64,000 bases of DNA from positions 248,001-312,000 of the forward strand of contig NZ_SCNN01000006.1 in the NCBI RefSeq assembly GCF_005503535.1, given 5' to 3'. The notes below the pieces were generated by a model. It was not told the origin of the DNA. It was given only the letters and a program-made list of their open reading frames with translations, and searched no databases. Positions 9,817-18,693 of this stretch are shown piece after piece. Position 1 is the first letter of the stretch. Each line of letters starts with the position of its first letter. Origin of the DNA: Mesorhizobium comanense. GTDB lineage: Bacteria > Pseudomonadota > Alphaproteobacteria > Rhizobiales > Rhizobiaceae. Made by a program: the position numbers and the translations under genes.

Positions 9817-10484
9817 GAACGGAACAATCGCGAATACTGGGTTTCGTGCTTCATCGCCATGACGTCGGACACGAAGGCGCAGCCACCGAGATCGCCCAAT
9901 GTCGACCGGGACGCGCGGGCGGCGGTCGAGAGCGCCAAGGGCTCGAAGCCGGCCAGCAACGTGGTGGCCTCGCGCTGGCCAACGACGCTGAGCCGGATCC
10001 CAGCCTGGACGAGATTGGAGAAGAAGGCCTGCAGGAAGGCGCAGAGGGCGTCCTGCAGTGCGATGCCGCTGGCACCGGCAACGGCGCCGACAGCAACGCA
10101 GTAAGCGCATTCGGCCGGCAAGCCTTCCAGCACCGGATTGGGCCACGCCGCGGCCGCCTTGAGGAAGGCAGCCCCTTGCAGCATGGTCTCGGTGTGGCGT
10201 TCGCGCGAGCCGGCGAGCGCCTCGGCCAGTTCCGCAACTTCGTCGAGATCACCGCCTTCGCGGGCGCGGCGCCAGCTCTCGGCGAACAGAACGGCATCGT
10301 TCCAGCCCGAGCCCATCTCGACCAGCGTTTCCAGCCAGCCGGCCAGGCTTCCGGCATCATCGACCAGCCCGTCATTCACCGCATGCTCCAGACCATGGCT
10401 GTAGGCGAAGCCGCCGACGGGAAAGGCCGGCGACAGCCACGCCATCAGCCGCAGCAGCGCGATGTTTGAAGGCTGGTCAGTCAT
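9813..10484 (-). CDS. ureF: Urease accessory protein UreF
   Basis: All-helical maturation factor, 223 aa, which bridges UreD-urease and UreG and gates GTP hydrolysis. The family start [33 protein letters not shown] is clear, with [16 protein letters not shown] as the diagnostic N-terminal motif. The C-terminal [15 protein letters not shown] and [18 protein letters not shown] also fit. The ATG at 10484 overlaps the ureE stop by 8 bp. An upstream extension would read antisense His codons of the ureE tail. Confidence 0.95.
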   Translation of the reverse strand: MTDQPSNIALLRLMAWLSPAFPVGGFAYSHGLEHAVNDGLVDDAGSLAGWLETLVEMGSGWNDAVLFAESWRRAREGGDLDEVAELAEALAGSRERHTETMLQGAAFLKAAAAWPNPVLEGLPAECAYCVAVGAVAGASGIALQDALCAFLQAFFSNLVQAGIRLSVVGQREATTLLAGFEPLALSTAARASRSTLGDLGGCAFVSDVMAMKHETQYSRLFRS

Positions 10485-11070
10485 GATCGTGGTGGTGGTG
10501 CCCGTCGTGACCGTGATGGGAATGGCTGTGGGCGTGGGAATGCGCCTCGCCATGCGAATGGCTGTGCGCCTCCGCGTGGCTGTGGGCGTGCCCGTGTTCA
10601 TGGCCGCCGGAATAGGCGCCGCGCACCGGTTTGAACGGCTCCGAAACGTCCCGTACGGTCGCGCCCAATCCTTCCAGCATCGCCTTGATGACGTGGTCGC
10701 GCAGGATGACGATGCGATCCGCCTCGATACCGGCGGCGAGATGGCGGTTGCCGATATGCCACGCCAGCTCTGTCAGATGCACGGCGTCGCGGGCACGGAT
10801 TTCGTAGACCTCTTCGGCCGCCGCGACGATCTCGATATGGCCGCCATCCTCCAGCACCAGCCGGTCGCCATGGTCGAGCGCAACCGGCTCGGGCAGGTCG
10901 ACCAGCACCTTGCCGCCATCGGCAAGTTCGATGGCGCGCCGGCGCAGGTGCCGCTCGTCATGGGCGAGGACCGCACGACCTGATGGCGCCGTGGTCTCGG
11001 CTGTACCGGCGGGCAGCACGGAGACGGCGCGCGGGAATTTGGTGAAGTCGGTGTTGAGGTTGAGCTTCAT
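10477..11070 (-). CDS. ureE: Urease accessory nickel chaperone UreE
   Basis: 197 aa. The N-terminal peptide-binding domain (residues 1-75) and central metal-binding domain (75-150, with a conserved nickel-site His in [15 protein letters not shown] near 107-113) are followed by a very His-rich tail from about residue 158, with roughly 20 His in 40 residues as GH/SH repeats and ending HHHHDHD. Such tails store nickel. It hands Ni to UreG for delivery to the UreC active site. The start overlaps the GST stop by ATGA. Confidence 0.95.
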   Translation of the reverse strand: MKLNLNTDFTKFPRAVSVLPAGTAETTAPSGRAVLAHDERHLRRRAIELADGGKVLVDLPEPVALDHGDRLVLEDGGHIEIVAAAEEVYEIRARDAVHLTELAWHIGNRHLAAGIEADRIVILRDHVIKAMLEGLGATVRDVSEPFKPVRGAYSGGHEHGHAHSHAEAHSHSHGEAHSHAHSHSHHGHDGHHHHDHD

Positions 11071-11672
11071 TTCATGGAGCCTCCGTTAGCCTGTGCCCGC
11101 GCACGGGCAGGCCGTGAAAGCACGCGGTCGAAATAGGCGTTGACGCGGTCGGATTCGATCGCAAAGCGGCCGGCGCGTGCCCAGCCGCCCATGTCGCCGA
11201 GCAGGACATCGACAGCCGAGAACCGTTCGCCCAGCGCGAAGGGCTTTTCGCCCAGCCGCCGGTCCAGCGCCTTGAGCTCGGCGGCGAAATCATAAGCGGC
11301 CGCCGGTCCGACATCGACCCGCACTTCCCTGGGCAGCAGGAAGCGGTGGCGCAATTTGTTCCACAGCGGCGCCTCGAATTCCGACTGGGCAAAATGCATC
11401 CAGGAATCCATTTCGGCGCGGCCGGCGAGGCCGGGATTGGCGCCCATTCCCCTGTCGGCGTGCTTGTCGGCCAGATAGACGCAGATCGCGGCCGAATCCG
11501 TTATTTCTAGATCGCCGTCGATCAGGATCGGCACCTTGCCGGACGGGTTCAGCGCATAGGCTTCCGGCGAGCGCAGCTTCACCTCGACGAATTCATAGGG
11601 TTGCCCGAGTTCCTCGAGCATCCAGAGAACGCGGCTGACCCGGGATCCGCGCGACCCGACGGCCTTGTACAT
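11067..11672 (-). CDS. Glutathione S-transferase-family protein in the urease operon
   Basis: 201 aa. The thioredoxin-fold N-terminal half has [17 protein letters not shown] near residue 5 (active Ser region), [13 protein letters not shown] with the cis-Pro near 49 and [15 protein letters not shown] with the Glu/Asp-Ser glutathione contact near 61. The alpha-helical C-terminal domain includes [12 protein letters not shown] near 157. The ATG at 11672 is used because longer forms read through the adjacent membrane gene. It is translationally coupled to ureE by an ATGA overlap. Its job in urease expression is unknown. Confidence 0.85.
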   Translation of the reverse strand: MYKAVGSRGSRVSRVLWMLEELGQPYEFVEVKLRSPEAYALNPSGKVPILIDGDLEITDSAAICVYLADKHADRGMGANPGLAGRAEMDSWMHFAQSEFEAPLWNKLRHRFLLPREVRVDVGPAAAYDFAAELKALDRRLGEKPFALGERFSAVDVLLGDMGGWARAGRFAIESDRVNAYFDRVLSRPARARAQANGGSMK

Positions 11673-11716
11673 GGTTGAGCCTGCCTTTCCCGGAAAGCCT
11701 AGAGCATTCGCTTCCG

Positions 11717-12310
11717 TCATGCGATCGTGTCGAAGAGCCGCAGGATGAACGATATCTGATAGATCAGCGCCGCCGCGACGAAGGCGATGTGGAAGCGGCG
11801 GTCGCGCACCAGCATGGCCGCGATGCAAAGTCCCACGAAAATCGGCGTTCGGAACAGATATTCGTTGCCGAAATGGGCGAAATGCTCCGGTCCTTTCAAC
11901 AGCGTGTCGATGACGTCGAGCAGGTATGTCGCGCCCAGAAGCCCGAAGAACCAGGCGCGGCGCGAGTAAAAATAGTCCTCGTAGCTGGTGTAATCGAGCA
12001 TGGAGTCCGGGAACAGCAGGGCGCAGAGCAGGAACAGCGTGATCGCATAGAAGATGATGAACAGGTACTTGCCGAAGGTCCATGTCTCGATGGTGTAGAG
12101 GCCGAACTGCCACCACCAGAAATGCACCAGCATCAGAAGCACCGAAGCGACCCACGCCAGATGCACGGGGTAGAGCCGGTATTGCCCGGGATGCTGGACC
12201 GTGCGCGCCAGTCCCGACAGAAGCCGGGTGACGCCGAGTCCGATCACCATGCCCATGACGATGCGGATATGCGGGAAGATGTCGTGGGGAGAGGCGAGTT
12301 CGGTGGCCAT
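11717..12310 (-). CDS. Hypothetical multi-pass membrane protein
   Basis: 197 aa from the ATG at 12310; a TTG at 12322 is an alternative. It has about six hydrophobic segments, including IVMGMVIGLGVTRLLSGL near residue 17, LAWVASVLLMLVHFWWWQFG near 51 and a pair around residues 80-100. An aromatic loop DYTSYEDYFYSRRAWFF separates the halves. I do not recognise a family. It lies between DUF29 and the GST gene, co-oriented with the urease genes but separated by 40-50 bp gaps. Confidence 0.65.
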   Translation of the reverse strand: MATELASPHDIFPHIRIVMGMVIGLGVTRLLSGLARTVQHPGQYRLYPVHLAWVASVLLMLVHFWWWQFGLYTIETWTFGKYLFIIFYAITLFLLCALLFPDSMLDYTSYEDYFYSRRAWFFGLLGATYLLDVIDTLLKGPEHFAHFGNEYLFRTPIFVGLCIAAMLVRDRRFHIAFVAAALIYQISFILRLFDTIA

Positions 12311-12360
12311 AGGCCTCAACAAGCTAGGTGGTGGAGCGCGCGCTCGACATTCATGGATTG

Positions 12361-12849
12361 CTAGTCTCGCAAGAAATCGTCCATCGAAAGTGGACTGCCG
12401 GGCCAGAATTGCCCATCAAGCGCCTGCTTGGCGGTGAACGGCGGCTCACTTGAAAATTGCGATTCCCGTAAGCCCGTTTCCCGCATCGCAAGAGGTAAGG
12501 CGTCCTTGTAAGCTTGGGTGAAAATCTGACCGGGATAGCGACGAAGGCTCGGACTGTCCTTGATGATGCCTTCGATCCAGATGCGCTGTTTAGAAATTGA
12601 CGATTGCCAGCTGTGACATCGATGGCCCGGCTGGAATTCCCACTTCAGGAGGTGCGCTATCAGCACCCGCATCCGGCTGCGGATTTCCCTTCGATCGCTC
12701 CTCCCCAAGCTTTCTATCTCCTCGGCAATATTCTCCCGATCAAGCTCGCCAAGACGTCCCTCGCGCAACAGCGCGCCCTGCTCGGCACTCCACTGCGCGA
12801 AGTCCGTTTCGTAGGGCGTCGGCGCCCTGAGCCGGTCAACTCTGTTCAT
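12361..12849 (-). CDS. DUF29-domain protein
   Basis: 162 aa. YETDFAQWSAEQGALLREGR near residue 13, NIAEEIESLGRSDRREIRSR near 40 and LIAHLLKWEFQPGHR near 62 are the standard DUF29 pattern. These are small helical proteins of unknown function common in cyanobacteria and alphaproteobacteria. It lies 66 bp beyond ureC on the same strand and may be cotranscribed, but nothing links it functionally to urease. Confidence 0.8.
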   Translation of the reverse strand: MNRVDRLRAPTPYETDFAQWSAEQGALLREGRLGELDRENIAEEIESLGRSDRREIRSRMRVLIAHLLKWEFQPGHRCHSWQSSISKQRIWIEGIIKDSPSLRRYPGQIFTQAYKDALPLAMRETGLRESQFSSEPPFTAKQALDGQFWPGSPLSMDDFLRD

Positions 12850-12915
12850 GTGCGTATAATGCCCTAAAGCAGGCCGCGTTTAAACGGCTTCATGCTACGG
12901 CCTCCAGGGCCGGCC

Positions 12916-14628
12916 TCAAAACAGAAAATACCGCTGCGCCATCGGCAGCACGGTCGCCGGCTCGCAGGTCAGCAATTCACCGTCGGCGCGGACCTCGTAG
13001 GTTTCGGGATCGACCTCGACATGTGGCGTGGCGTCGTTGAGCACCATCGAATGCTTGCCGATGCCGCCGCGTGTGTTTTCCACCGCGACGAACTGCTTCT
13101 CGACGCCGAGCCGTCCATGCAGGCCGGACTCCAGCGCCGCCTTCGAAACGAAGGTCACCGACGAATTGGTCCGCGCCTTGCCATAGGCGCCGAACATCGG
13201 GCGGTAATGCATCGGCTGCGGCGTCGGGATCGACGCGTTGGGGTCGCCCATCGGGGCGGCGGCGATCATGCCGCCGATCAGCACCATGTCGGGCTTCACG
13301 CCGAAGAAGGCCGGGTTCCACAGCACGAGGTCGGCGCGCTTGCCGACGGCGATCGAGCCGATCTCCTTCGACAGCCCATGCGCGATGGCCGGGTTGATCG
13401 TGTATTTGGCGATGTAGCGGCGGACGCGGAAATTGTCGCTGTCGCCGGTCTCCTGTGGCAGTCGCCCGCGCTGGCGCTTCATCTTGTCGGCGGTCTGCCA
13501 GGTGCGGATCGCGACTTCGCCGACGCGACCCATGGCCTGGCTGTCCGACGAGATGATCGAGAAGGCGCCGATGTCGTGCAAGATGTCCTCGGCCGCGATC
13601 GTCTCCTTGCGGATGCGGCTTTCGGCGAAGGCAATGTCCTCGGGGATTGACGGCGAGAGATGGTGGCAGACCATCAGCATGTCGAGATGTTCGGCCAGCG
13701 TGTTGACTGTGTAGGGCCGCGTCGGATTGGTCGAGGACGGGATGACGTTGGGCAGGCCGCAGACCTTGATGATGTCGGGCGCATGGCCGCCGCCGGCGCC
13801 TTCGGTGTGGAAGGCGTGGATGGTGCGGCCCCTGATGGCGGCGACGGTGTTTTCCACGAAACCGGATTCGTTCAGCGTGTCGGTGTGGATCATCACCTGC
13901 ACGTCGTGATCGTCGGCCACCGACAGGCAGCAGTCGATGGCAGCCGGCGTCGTGCCCCAGTCCTCATGCAGCTTCAGCGAGCAGGCGCCGCCCAGCACCA
14001 TCTCCTCGAGCGCGGCCGGCAGCGAGGCGTTGCCCTTGCCCGAAAGGCCGATGTTCATAGGGAAGGCGTCGAAGGACTGGATCATGCGCGCCATGTGCCA
14101 GGGACCGGGCGTGCAGGTTGTGGCCAGCGTGCCATGCGCCGGGCCGGTGCCGCCGCCGAGCATCGTGGTTATGCCCGACATCAGCGCCTCCTCGATCTGC
14201 TGCGGACAGATGAAGTGGATATGCGCGTCGAAGCCGCCCGGCGTCAGGATCTTACCTTCGCCGGCGATGATCTCGGTGCCTGGGCCGATAATGATGGTGA
14301 CGCCGTCCTGCGTGTCCGGATTGCCTGCCTTGCCGATCGCCGCGATGCGGCCGTCGCGAAGGCCGATATCGGCCTTGAAGATGCCGGCGCCGGCATCGAT
14401 CACCAGGGCGTTCGTGATCACCGTATCGACCGCGCCCTCAGCGCGCGAGACCTGGCTCTGGCCCATGCCGTCGCGGATGACCTTGCCGCCGCCGAATTTC
14501 ACCTCCTCGCCGGGAATGGTGAGGTCCTTCTCCACCTCGATGAAGAGTTCGGTGTCGGCCAGCCGCACCTTGTCGCCCACGGTCGGGCCATACATCTGGG
14601 CATAGGCGGCGCGGGTTATTCTGGCCAT
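12916..14628 (-). CDS. ureC: Urease alpha subunit UreC
   Basis: Catalytic subunit, 570 aa, hydrolysing urea to ammonia and carbamate at a di-nickel centre. Ni ligands are visible: HIH at 136-138, carbamylated Lys 219 in [12 protein letters not shown], His 248 in MIHTDT and His 274 in [10 protein letters not shown]. The mobile-flap Cys-His pair [13 protein letters not shown] is at 321-322. The family start [20 protein letters not shown] sets the ATG at 14628, preceded by GGGAG. It is full length with no missing motif. Unusually, it is separated from ureB by two plus-strand genes, so it needs its own promoter, probably in 14629-14794. Confidence 0.98.
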   Translation of the reverse strand: MARITRAAYAQMYGPTVGDKVRLADTELFIEVEKDLTIPGEEVKFGGGKVIRDGMGQSQVSRAEGAVDTVITNALVIDAGAGIFKADIGLRDGRIAAIGKAGNPDTQDGVTIIIGPGTEIIAGEGKILTPGGFDAHIHFICPQQIEEALMSGITTMLGGGTGPAHGTLATTCTPGPWHMARMIQSFDAFPMNIGLSGKGNASLPAALEEMVLGGACSLKLHEDWGTTPAAIDCCLSVADDHDVQVMIHTDTLNESGFVENTVAAIRGRTIHAFHTEGAGGGHAPDIIKVCGLPNVIPSSTNPTRPYTVNTLAEHLDMLMVCHHLSPSIPEDIAFAESRIRKETIAAEDILHDIGAFSIISSDSQAMGRVGEVAIRTWQTADKMKRQRGRLPQETGDSDNFRVRRYIAKYTINPAIAHGLSKEIGSIAVGKRADLVLWNPAFFGVKPDMVLIGGMIAAAPMGDPNASIPTPQPMHYRPMFGAYGKARTNSSVTFVSKAALESGLHGRLGVEKQFVAVENTRGGIGKHSMVLNDATPHVEVDPETYEVRADGELLTCEPATVLPMAQRYFLF

Positions 14629-14794
14629 CGGTGGTTGCTCCCGGAATGCGGTGGGATTGAGGGGATCTGCACATCGTCGCCGTCCAATGGTCACGCAATG
14701 ACCCGCTGGGCGACACCTTCCGGACCCATTTGGCGGATGAGGTTGGCCGGTCACCCCACAACGACCGTTTGCCAAATCGATGGAAGGAAAATCC

Positions 14795-15175
14795 ATGCGC
14801 AAAACGATAGTTCTTGCCACCGCCGCCAGCCTGATGATGGCGGGCGCCGCGGGCGCCCAGCAGCAACAGCCAGCTCCGGCCGCGCCCGCCCCCGGCAGCA
14901 CGGCCCCGGCCCCCGGCGGTCAGCAGGCGGCGCCGGCGATCCAGAGCGTCAACATTGTCGACATCACGGAATTGCCGAAGGACACACAGACGCAGGTCAA
15001 CCAGGTTGTTGCCCAGCGTGGCGAAGAGGGCCTGCAGAAACTGCGCAGCTCGATCGATGCCACCCCCAAGGTCAAGTCCGCCCTCCAGGCCAAGGGAATG
15101 ACCTCCGCGCAGGTGGTCGCGGCCAGCATGGAGCCCAACGGGGCGCTGACCCTGATCACAAAGAAGGCCAGCTGA
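14795..15175 (+). CDS. Small exported hypothetical protein
   Basis: 126 aa from the ATG at 14795, which follows GGAAGGAAA; an ATG at 14780 is possible but precedes the ribosome site. A Sec signal ([20 protein letters not shown], cleavage after AGA or GAQ) is followed by a Gln/Pro/Ala-rich stretch and a folded part from about residue 53 ([20 protein letters not shown]). No recognised family. It lies opposite to and between ureC and ureB and ends in a strong hairpin at 15185-15211. Confidence 0.7.
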   Translation: MRKTIVLATAASLMMAGAAGAQQQQPAPAAPAPGSTAPAPGGQQAAPAIQSVNIVDITELPKDTQTQVNQVVAQRGEEGLQKLRSSIDATPKVKSALQAKGMTSAQVVAASMEPNGALTLITKKAS

Positions 15176-15184
15176 TCCTTGGCC

Positions 15185-15211
15185 ACGGCGGACCGGCTCA
15201 CGGTCCGCCGT
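15185..15211 (+). terminator. Likely terminator after the 14795 gene
   Basis: ACGGCGGACCG (15185-15195) pairs with CGGTCCGCCGT (15201-15211), an 11-bp perfect stem with a 5-base loop GCTCA. It starts 9 bases after the stop codon and is followed by a weakly T-rich stretch. A smaller ACCGTGG/CCACGGT hairpin follows at 15228-15246, in front of the next gene. Confidence 0.7.
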
Positions 15212-15289
15212 CCTTGAATCCTTGGGAACCGTGGCAGGGCCACGGTCGTTTCGTTTCCGGAGCGTCGAGACAAACCGCGAAGGCGAAAG

Positions 15290-15796
15290 ATGTCCCCTGA
15301 AATTCAGGCTGAAACCTTGGCCAGTCCGCGCTGGCCGCATGCGATAGCCATCGCCACCTTCCTCGCCGCGAGCATTCCCCAGTCCGCGCTGAATGCGCAG
15401 GGCCTGGAAAGTCCCGAGACGGTCGACCGCATCGTCGGTTCGCAGGTCAGCGAGGAAGAAGCTAGGACCACCACCGAAGCCGGCAGGATCAATTCGGCGA
15501 TCGAGCGCACCCGCGAAAACATCAGCACGGTGCGCAAGACCTCGAAGCTCGACAAGGTCGATATCGTGTTGCTGACCGACGCCGCGCGCAGCGGAGGCGG
15601 CCCGCCCCGGGCCATCGAAGACAAGGTCAGGCAGCATCAGGACGATGTCGCCGAGCTGCGCAAGGAGATCGAGGCCAACGCCTTGCTCTTCAATGCCATC
15701 GATTCGCGTCGTGTGCTTGCGCAGGACATTCTCGCCGTCGAATTTGACGATCCGGGCAAGATCGTCATCTACGCAGCCGCCAAGTCTTCCAACTGA
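15290..15796 (+). CDS. Hypothetical protein, probably exported
   Basis: 168 aa. A hydrophobic stretch at residues about 17-35 (HAIAIATFLAASIPQSALNA) could be a signal peptide. The rest is charged and helical (SEEEARTTTEAGRINSAIE, IEDKVRQHQDDVAELRKEIE), suggesting a coiled coil. No family recognised. It is on the plus strand and ends 71 bp before the convergent ureB stop, so it interrupts the urease gene order. Confidence 0.6.
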   Translation: MSPEIQAETLASPRWPHAIAIATFLAASIPQSALNAQGLESPETVDRIVGSQVSEEEARTTTEAGRINSAIERTRENISTVRKTSKLDKVDIVLLTDAARSGGGPPRAIEDKVRQHQDDVAELRKEIEANALLFNAIDSRRVLAQDILAVEFDDPGKIVIYAAAKSSN

Positions 15797-15867
15797 GCCG
15801 CTATCTGCTTGCAAGCAGGCAACGCCCGTCGCCCTCGTTTCACGCAAGGCGTTGGCCGCCGCTTGGC

Positions 15868-16173
15868 TCACAGCTTGCCCATCACCTTTTGCTGAAAACC
15901 ATACACCTCGCGTTTCCCCCCGAGCGGCACCAGCGTAACATCGCGCTCCTGGCCGGGCTCGAAACGCATGGCGGTGCCGGCGGCGATGTCGAGTCGCATG
16001 CCGCGGGCCTTTTGACGCTCGAACTTCAGCCCCTCATTGGTTTCGAAGAAATGATAGTGGCTGCCGACCTGGATCGGCCGGTCGCCGCTGTTCGCCACCT
16101 TCAGGGTGACGGTTGGCAGGCCCTTGTTGAGCTCGATGTCGCCCTGGGCCGTAATGATTTCGCCTGGGATCAT
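15868..16173 (-). CDS. ureB: Urease beta subunit UreB
   Basis: 101 aa, structural subunit of the UreABC trimer. The start [18 protein letters not shown] and [16 protein letters not shown] (residues about 41-56) are the family signature, as are [16 protein letters not shown] and GKREVYGFQ. Length is normal for separate bacterial UreB. It is followed by convergent plus-strand genes rather than by ureC. The stop codon of ureJ lies 6 bp upstream of its ATG. Confidence 0.97.
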   Translation of the reverse strand: MIPGEIITAQGDIELNKGLPTVTLKVANSGDRPIQVGSHYHFFETNEGLKFERQKARGMRLDIAAGTAMRFEPGQERDVTLVPLGGKREVYGFQQKVMGKL

Positions 16174-16179
16174 CTGATG

Positions 16180-16767
16180 TCACACCACGCCGAAAGCGAG
16201 GCCGACGCCGATCGCGGCGCAGGCCGCGCCCGCGACGCGGGTCAGGCCGCGGAATTTGAGGCCGAGGCCCAGGCCGGCGGCGATGCCGATGGCATGGAGG
16301 AGCGCGGTGGCGACGGCAAAGCCGGCCATGTATTCCAGCCCGCCCGTATTTTCGGGCACTTCGGTGCCATGGGCATGGCCGTGGAACAGCGCGAACAGGC
16401 CGATGATGGCCACTCCGGCTGGAACCGGCAAGTCGACCGCGAGCGCCACCAGCAGGCCAAGCGCGACGACGGATGCCAGTATACCGGGTTCGACGAAGGG
16501 CACCGGCACATGCGCCATGCCGAGCGCCGCGCCGGCCAGCATCACGCCGACAAAGGCCACCGGCCATGCCCAGATCGCCTTGCCGCCCTTGAGCGCGGCC
16601 CACAGGCCGACCGCGACCATGACGGTCATGTGGTCGAGACCGGAGAGCGGGTGCATGAAGCCGGCCGTGAAGGAGGAGGTCGTGCCGATGCCGACATGGG
16701 CATAGGCAGGCATCGCCGCCGCCAGCAAGAGGACGGTCGACAGGCAAAAGCGTTTGGCAGGGATCAT
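16180..16767 (-). CDS. ureJ: HupE/UreJ-family nickel permease
   Basis: 195 aa with a signal-like first segment and about six membrane helices. The HupE/UreJ hallmark HPLSGLDHMTVMVAVGLWAA is near residue 38 (metal-binding HPxxGxDH) and a second, FHGHAHGTEVPE, near 130. It is thought to import nickel for urease. It lies directly before ureB (6 bp), so it is cotranscribed with the structural genes. Confidence 0.92.
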   Translation of the reverse strand: MIPAKRFCLSTVLLLAAAMPAYAHVGIGTTSSFTAGFMHPLSGLDHMTVMVAVGLWAALKGGKAIWAWPVAFVGVMLAGAALGMAHVPVPFVEPGILASVVALGLLVALAVDLPVPAGVAIIGLFALFHGHAHGTEVPENTGGLEYMAGFAVATALLHAIGIAAGLGLGLKFRGLTRVAGAACAAIGVGLAFGVV

Positions 16768-16798
16768 CTGATTTCGCCTTTCGTTGGAGGGTTGGCCG

Positions 16799-17053
16799 TC
16801 AAGCAGCCTTGCGTGGGCCGCAACCCTCGGCCTTGAGCACGCGTTTGGTCGAGGCCGGATATTTTTTCAGCATCGCGGCGGGACGAATCGGCCGGGCCGA
16901 AAAATTTCCGCCGCAGTTCGGGCAGGCACCGCCCAGCACATGTTCCACGCAATCGGCGCAGAAGGTGCACTCGAAGGTGCAGATCAGCGCGTCTGTCGCC
17001 TCGGGCGGCAAATCCTTGTCGCAGCATTCGCAATTGGGGCGCAGGTCCAGCAT
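16799..17053 (-). CDS. DUF1272 zinc-ribbon-like protein between ureA and ureJ
   Basis: 84 aa. The paired cysteines MLDLRPNCECCDKDLPP, CTFECTFCADCVE and GGACPNCGGNF (about nine Cys) give a compact metal-binding fold typical of DUF1272. The ATG follows GAGGA. It sits 11 bp after ureA and 31 bp before ureJ in the same operon, so a metal-related role in urease expression is possible but unproven. Confidence 0.85.
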   Translation of the reverse strand: MLDLRPNCECCDKDLPPEATDALICTFECTFCADCVEHVLGGACPNCGGNFSARPIRPAAMLKKYPASTKRVLKAEGCGPRKAA

Positions 17054-17064
17054 CTTTGTCCTCC

Positions 17065-17367
17065 TCAGCGGATCGGTTCGTGCACGGTCACCAGCTTGGT
17101 GCCGTCGGGGAAGGTCGCTTCCACCTGCACGTCGTGGATCATCTCGGCGATGCCCTCCATCACCTGCGCGCGGCTGACGACATGGGCTCCCGCCTCCATC
17201 AGCTCGGCCACCGGGCGGCCGTCACGGGCGCCCTCGACGACGAAGTCGGTAATCAGCGCGATCGCTTCCGGATGGTTGAGCTTGACGCCGCGCTCCAGCC
17301 GCTTGCGTGCCACCATCGCGGCCATGGCGACCAGCAGCTTGTCCTTTTCCCGTGGCGTCAGGTTCAT
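17065..17367 (-). CDS. ureA: Urease gamma subunit UreA
   Basis: 100 aa. The family start [41 protein letters not shown] and [22 protein letters not shown] are diagnostic. The ATG at 17367 is used; longer starts read into ureD. It is the small structural subunit packed around UreC. It lies 22 bp after ureD. Confidence 0.98.
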   Translation of the reverse strand: MNLTPREKDKLLVAMAAMVARKRLERGVKLNHPEAIALITDFVVEGARDGRPVAELMEAGAHVVSRAQVMEGIAEMIHDVQVEATFPDGTKLVTVHEPIR

Positions 17368-17389
17368 GCGGTTTCCAACACAGACAGAA

Positions 17390-18232
17390 TCACAGTGACC
17401 ATAATTTGGGCAGTCCCGCCCTTCCGTTGAGCAGTCCGACGAGCGGAACCAGCCGCTGGCGCAACTGGTAGCCGTCCCCGGCATGAAGCCTCGCAAGAAG
17501 CTTGCCAGATGTCGTCACGCTCCAGAAGCTCGCGCCGCCCTGGGCGCCGACGATCTCCCTGACCGGATGGAGCAACGCTTCGGCATCAGGCGACACCAGC
17601 AGCAGCGTCGCCACCGCGATCGCGCCGCCGGCAACCGCCGGGCGCCCAAGCGCCGCCGCGATATCGGGCCCGATGCGGAAATCCTCGGCATGGATGAGGC
17701 GACCGTCGCGGCGCACGCGCCAGCGGTCGTGGAAGCTGCCATGCGCGGCGCGTTCGCCCATCGCCAGGCGGCCGAAGACCGTGGCTTCCAGCACCAGCGC
17801 CTCGGCGCCCGGGGCAAGATCGATTTCCAGCGTGCGGGCAAAGGCCGCGCGGTCGAAGACGATGGTTTCCTGCGGCAGCCAGGCGATGCGGCCGTTCTCG
17901 CCGACCGTCAGTCTTACCCGGACGTCGGCATGGTCCGACGCGGCGCGATAGACCTTCTCGCAGGCCTGGGTGGTTATGGCGGCGCTGGCATGCGCCCCGA
18001 CATCCACCTCCCATGCCAGGCGGTCGCCGCCGGTCAGACCGCCGGCGGTATTGATGAGAACAGCCTCCAGCGGACCGCTCGAAACGGCCGGCCGCCTGAT
18101 CTTGGCGGAGCCTTCCTGATAGAGCCTGCGCAGCCGGGTGCGGCCATCGGCGCTGGCGCAACCCAATTGAGCCAGACCTGCCGCGCGCTGGGCCAGAGCC
18201 GCCGAAAACTTGGTATATTCGATCGTATCCAC
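17390..18232 (-). CDS. ureD: Urease accessory protein UreD
   Basis: 280 aa maturation factor that binds apo-urease and recruits UreF-UreG. Recognisable segments are [19 protein letters not shown] near residue 60, [11 protein letters not shown] near 86 and [14 protein letters not shown] near 117. It opens the first urease segment (ureD-A-DUF1272-J-B). Its promoter is in 18233-18434, divergent from the NodF-like ACP gene. Confidence 0.95.
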   Translation of the reverse strand: MDTIEYTKFSAALAQRAAGLAQLGCASADGRTRLRRLYQEGSAKIRRPAVSSGPLEAVLINTAGGLTGGDRLAWEVDVGAHASAAITTQACEKVYRAASDHADVRVRLTVGENGRIAWLPQETIVFDRAAFARTLEIDLAPGAEALVLEATVFGRLAMGERAAHGSFHDRWRVRRDGRLIHAEDFRIGPDIAAALGRPAVAGGAIAVATLLLVSPDAEALLHPVREIVGAQGGASFWSVTTSGKLLARLHAGDGYQLRQRLVPLVGLLNGRAGLPKLWSL

Positions 18233-18434
18233 GCCTTCAGGTTAAGCACTGCGGCGGGTTTGTCGATATATAGCTTGTTGCTTGATGGCGTTTCCGTTTC
18301 TATAGAGGGAGCCAACTTGGTGCGGTCAGGCGATGCTTGGCGGGGGTAAAGAGCGATGGTCGCGGCCTGATATCGAGGACAAGAAGGCGCTGTTCAGTTG
18401 GCGTCGGGAAACGACAGAGTGGGGAAGAAACCGA

Positions 18435-18689
18435 ATGGCTGACCAACTGGCAACCGAAATCATCGAGAAGATCAAGGCCCATGCCGAGACGGGCGGTGAG
18501 GAAATCACCACCAGCACCGAATTGACGGCGCTCGGCATCCATTCGCTGGAGCTGACCGAGATTATCTTCGACCTCGAGGAGCAGTATGGCATCGAGATCG
18601 AGATGAACACGGTCGATGCCTGGAGCAATCTGAAGAACGTCGGCGACATGATCGAGGCCGTTCGCGCGCTGATCGCGAAAAAAGCCTGA
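18435..18689 (+). CDS. NodF-like acyl carrier protein
   Basis: 84 aa acyl carrier protein from the ATG at 18435. The start [10 protein letters not shown], the [11 protein letters not shown] attachment site (phosphopantetheine Ser 37) and the distinctive tail [17 protein letters not shown] are, as I remember them, strikingly like rhizobial NodF and unlike AcpP or AcpXL. The residue before the attachment Ser is His rather than the usual Asp (DSL to HSL). It is followed after 4 bp by a NodE-like ketosynthase, the nodFE arrangement. It probably carries a special fatty acid, not necessarily for Nod factor, as no other nod gene is in the window. Confidence 0.8.
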   Translation: MADQLATEIIEKIKAHAETGGEEITTSTELTALGIHSLELTEIIFDLEEQYGIEIEMNTVDAWSNLKNVGDMIEAVRALIAKKA

Positions 18690-18693
18690 CCGA

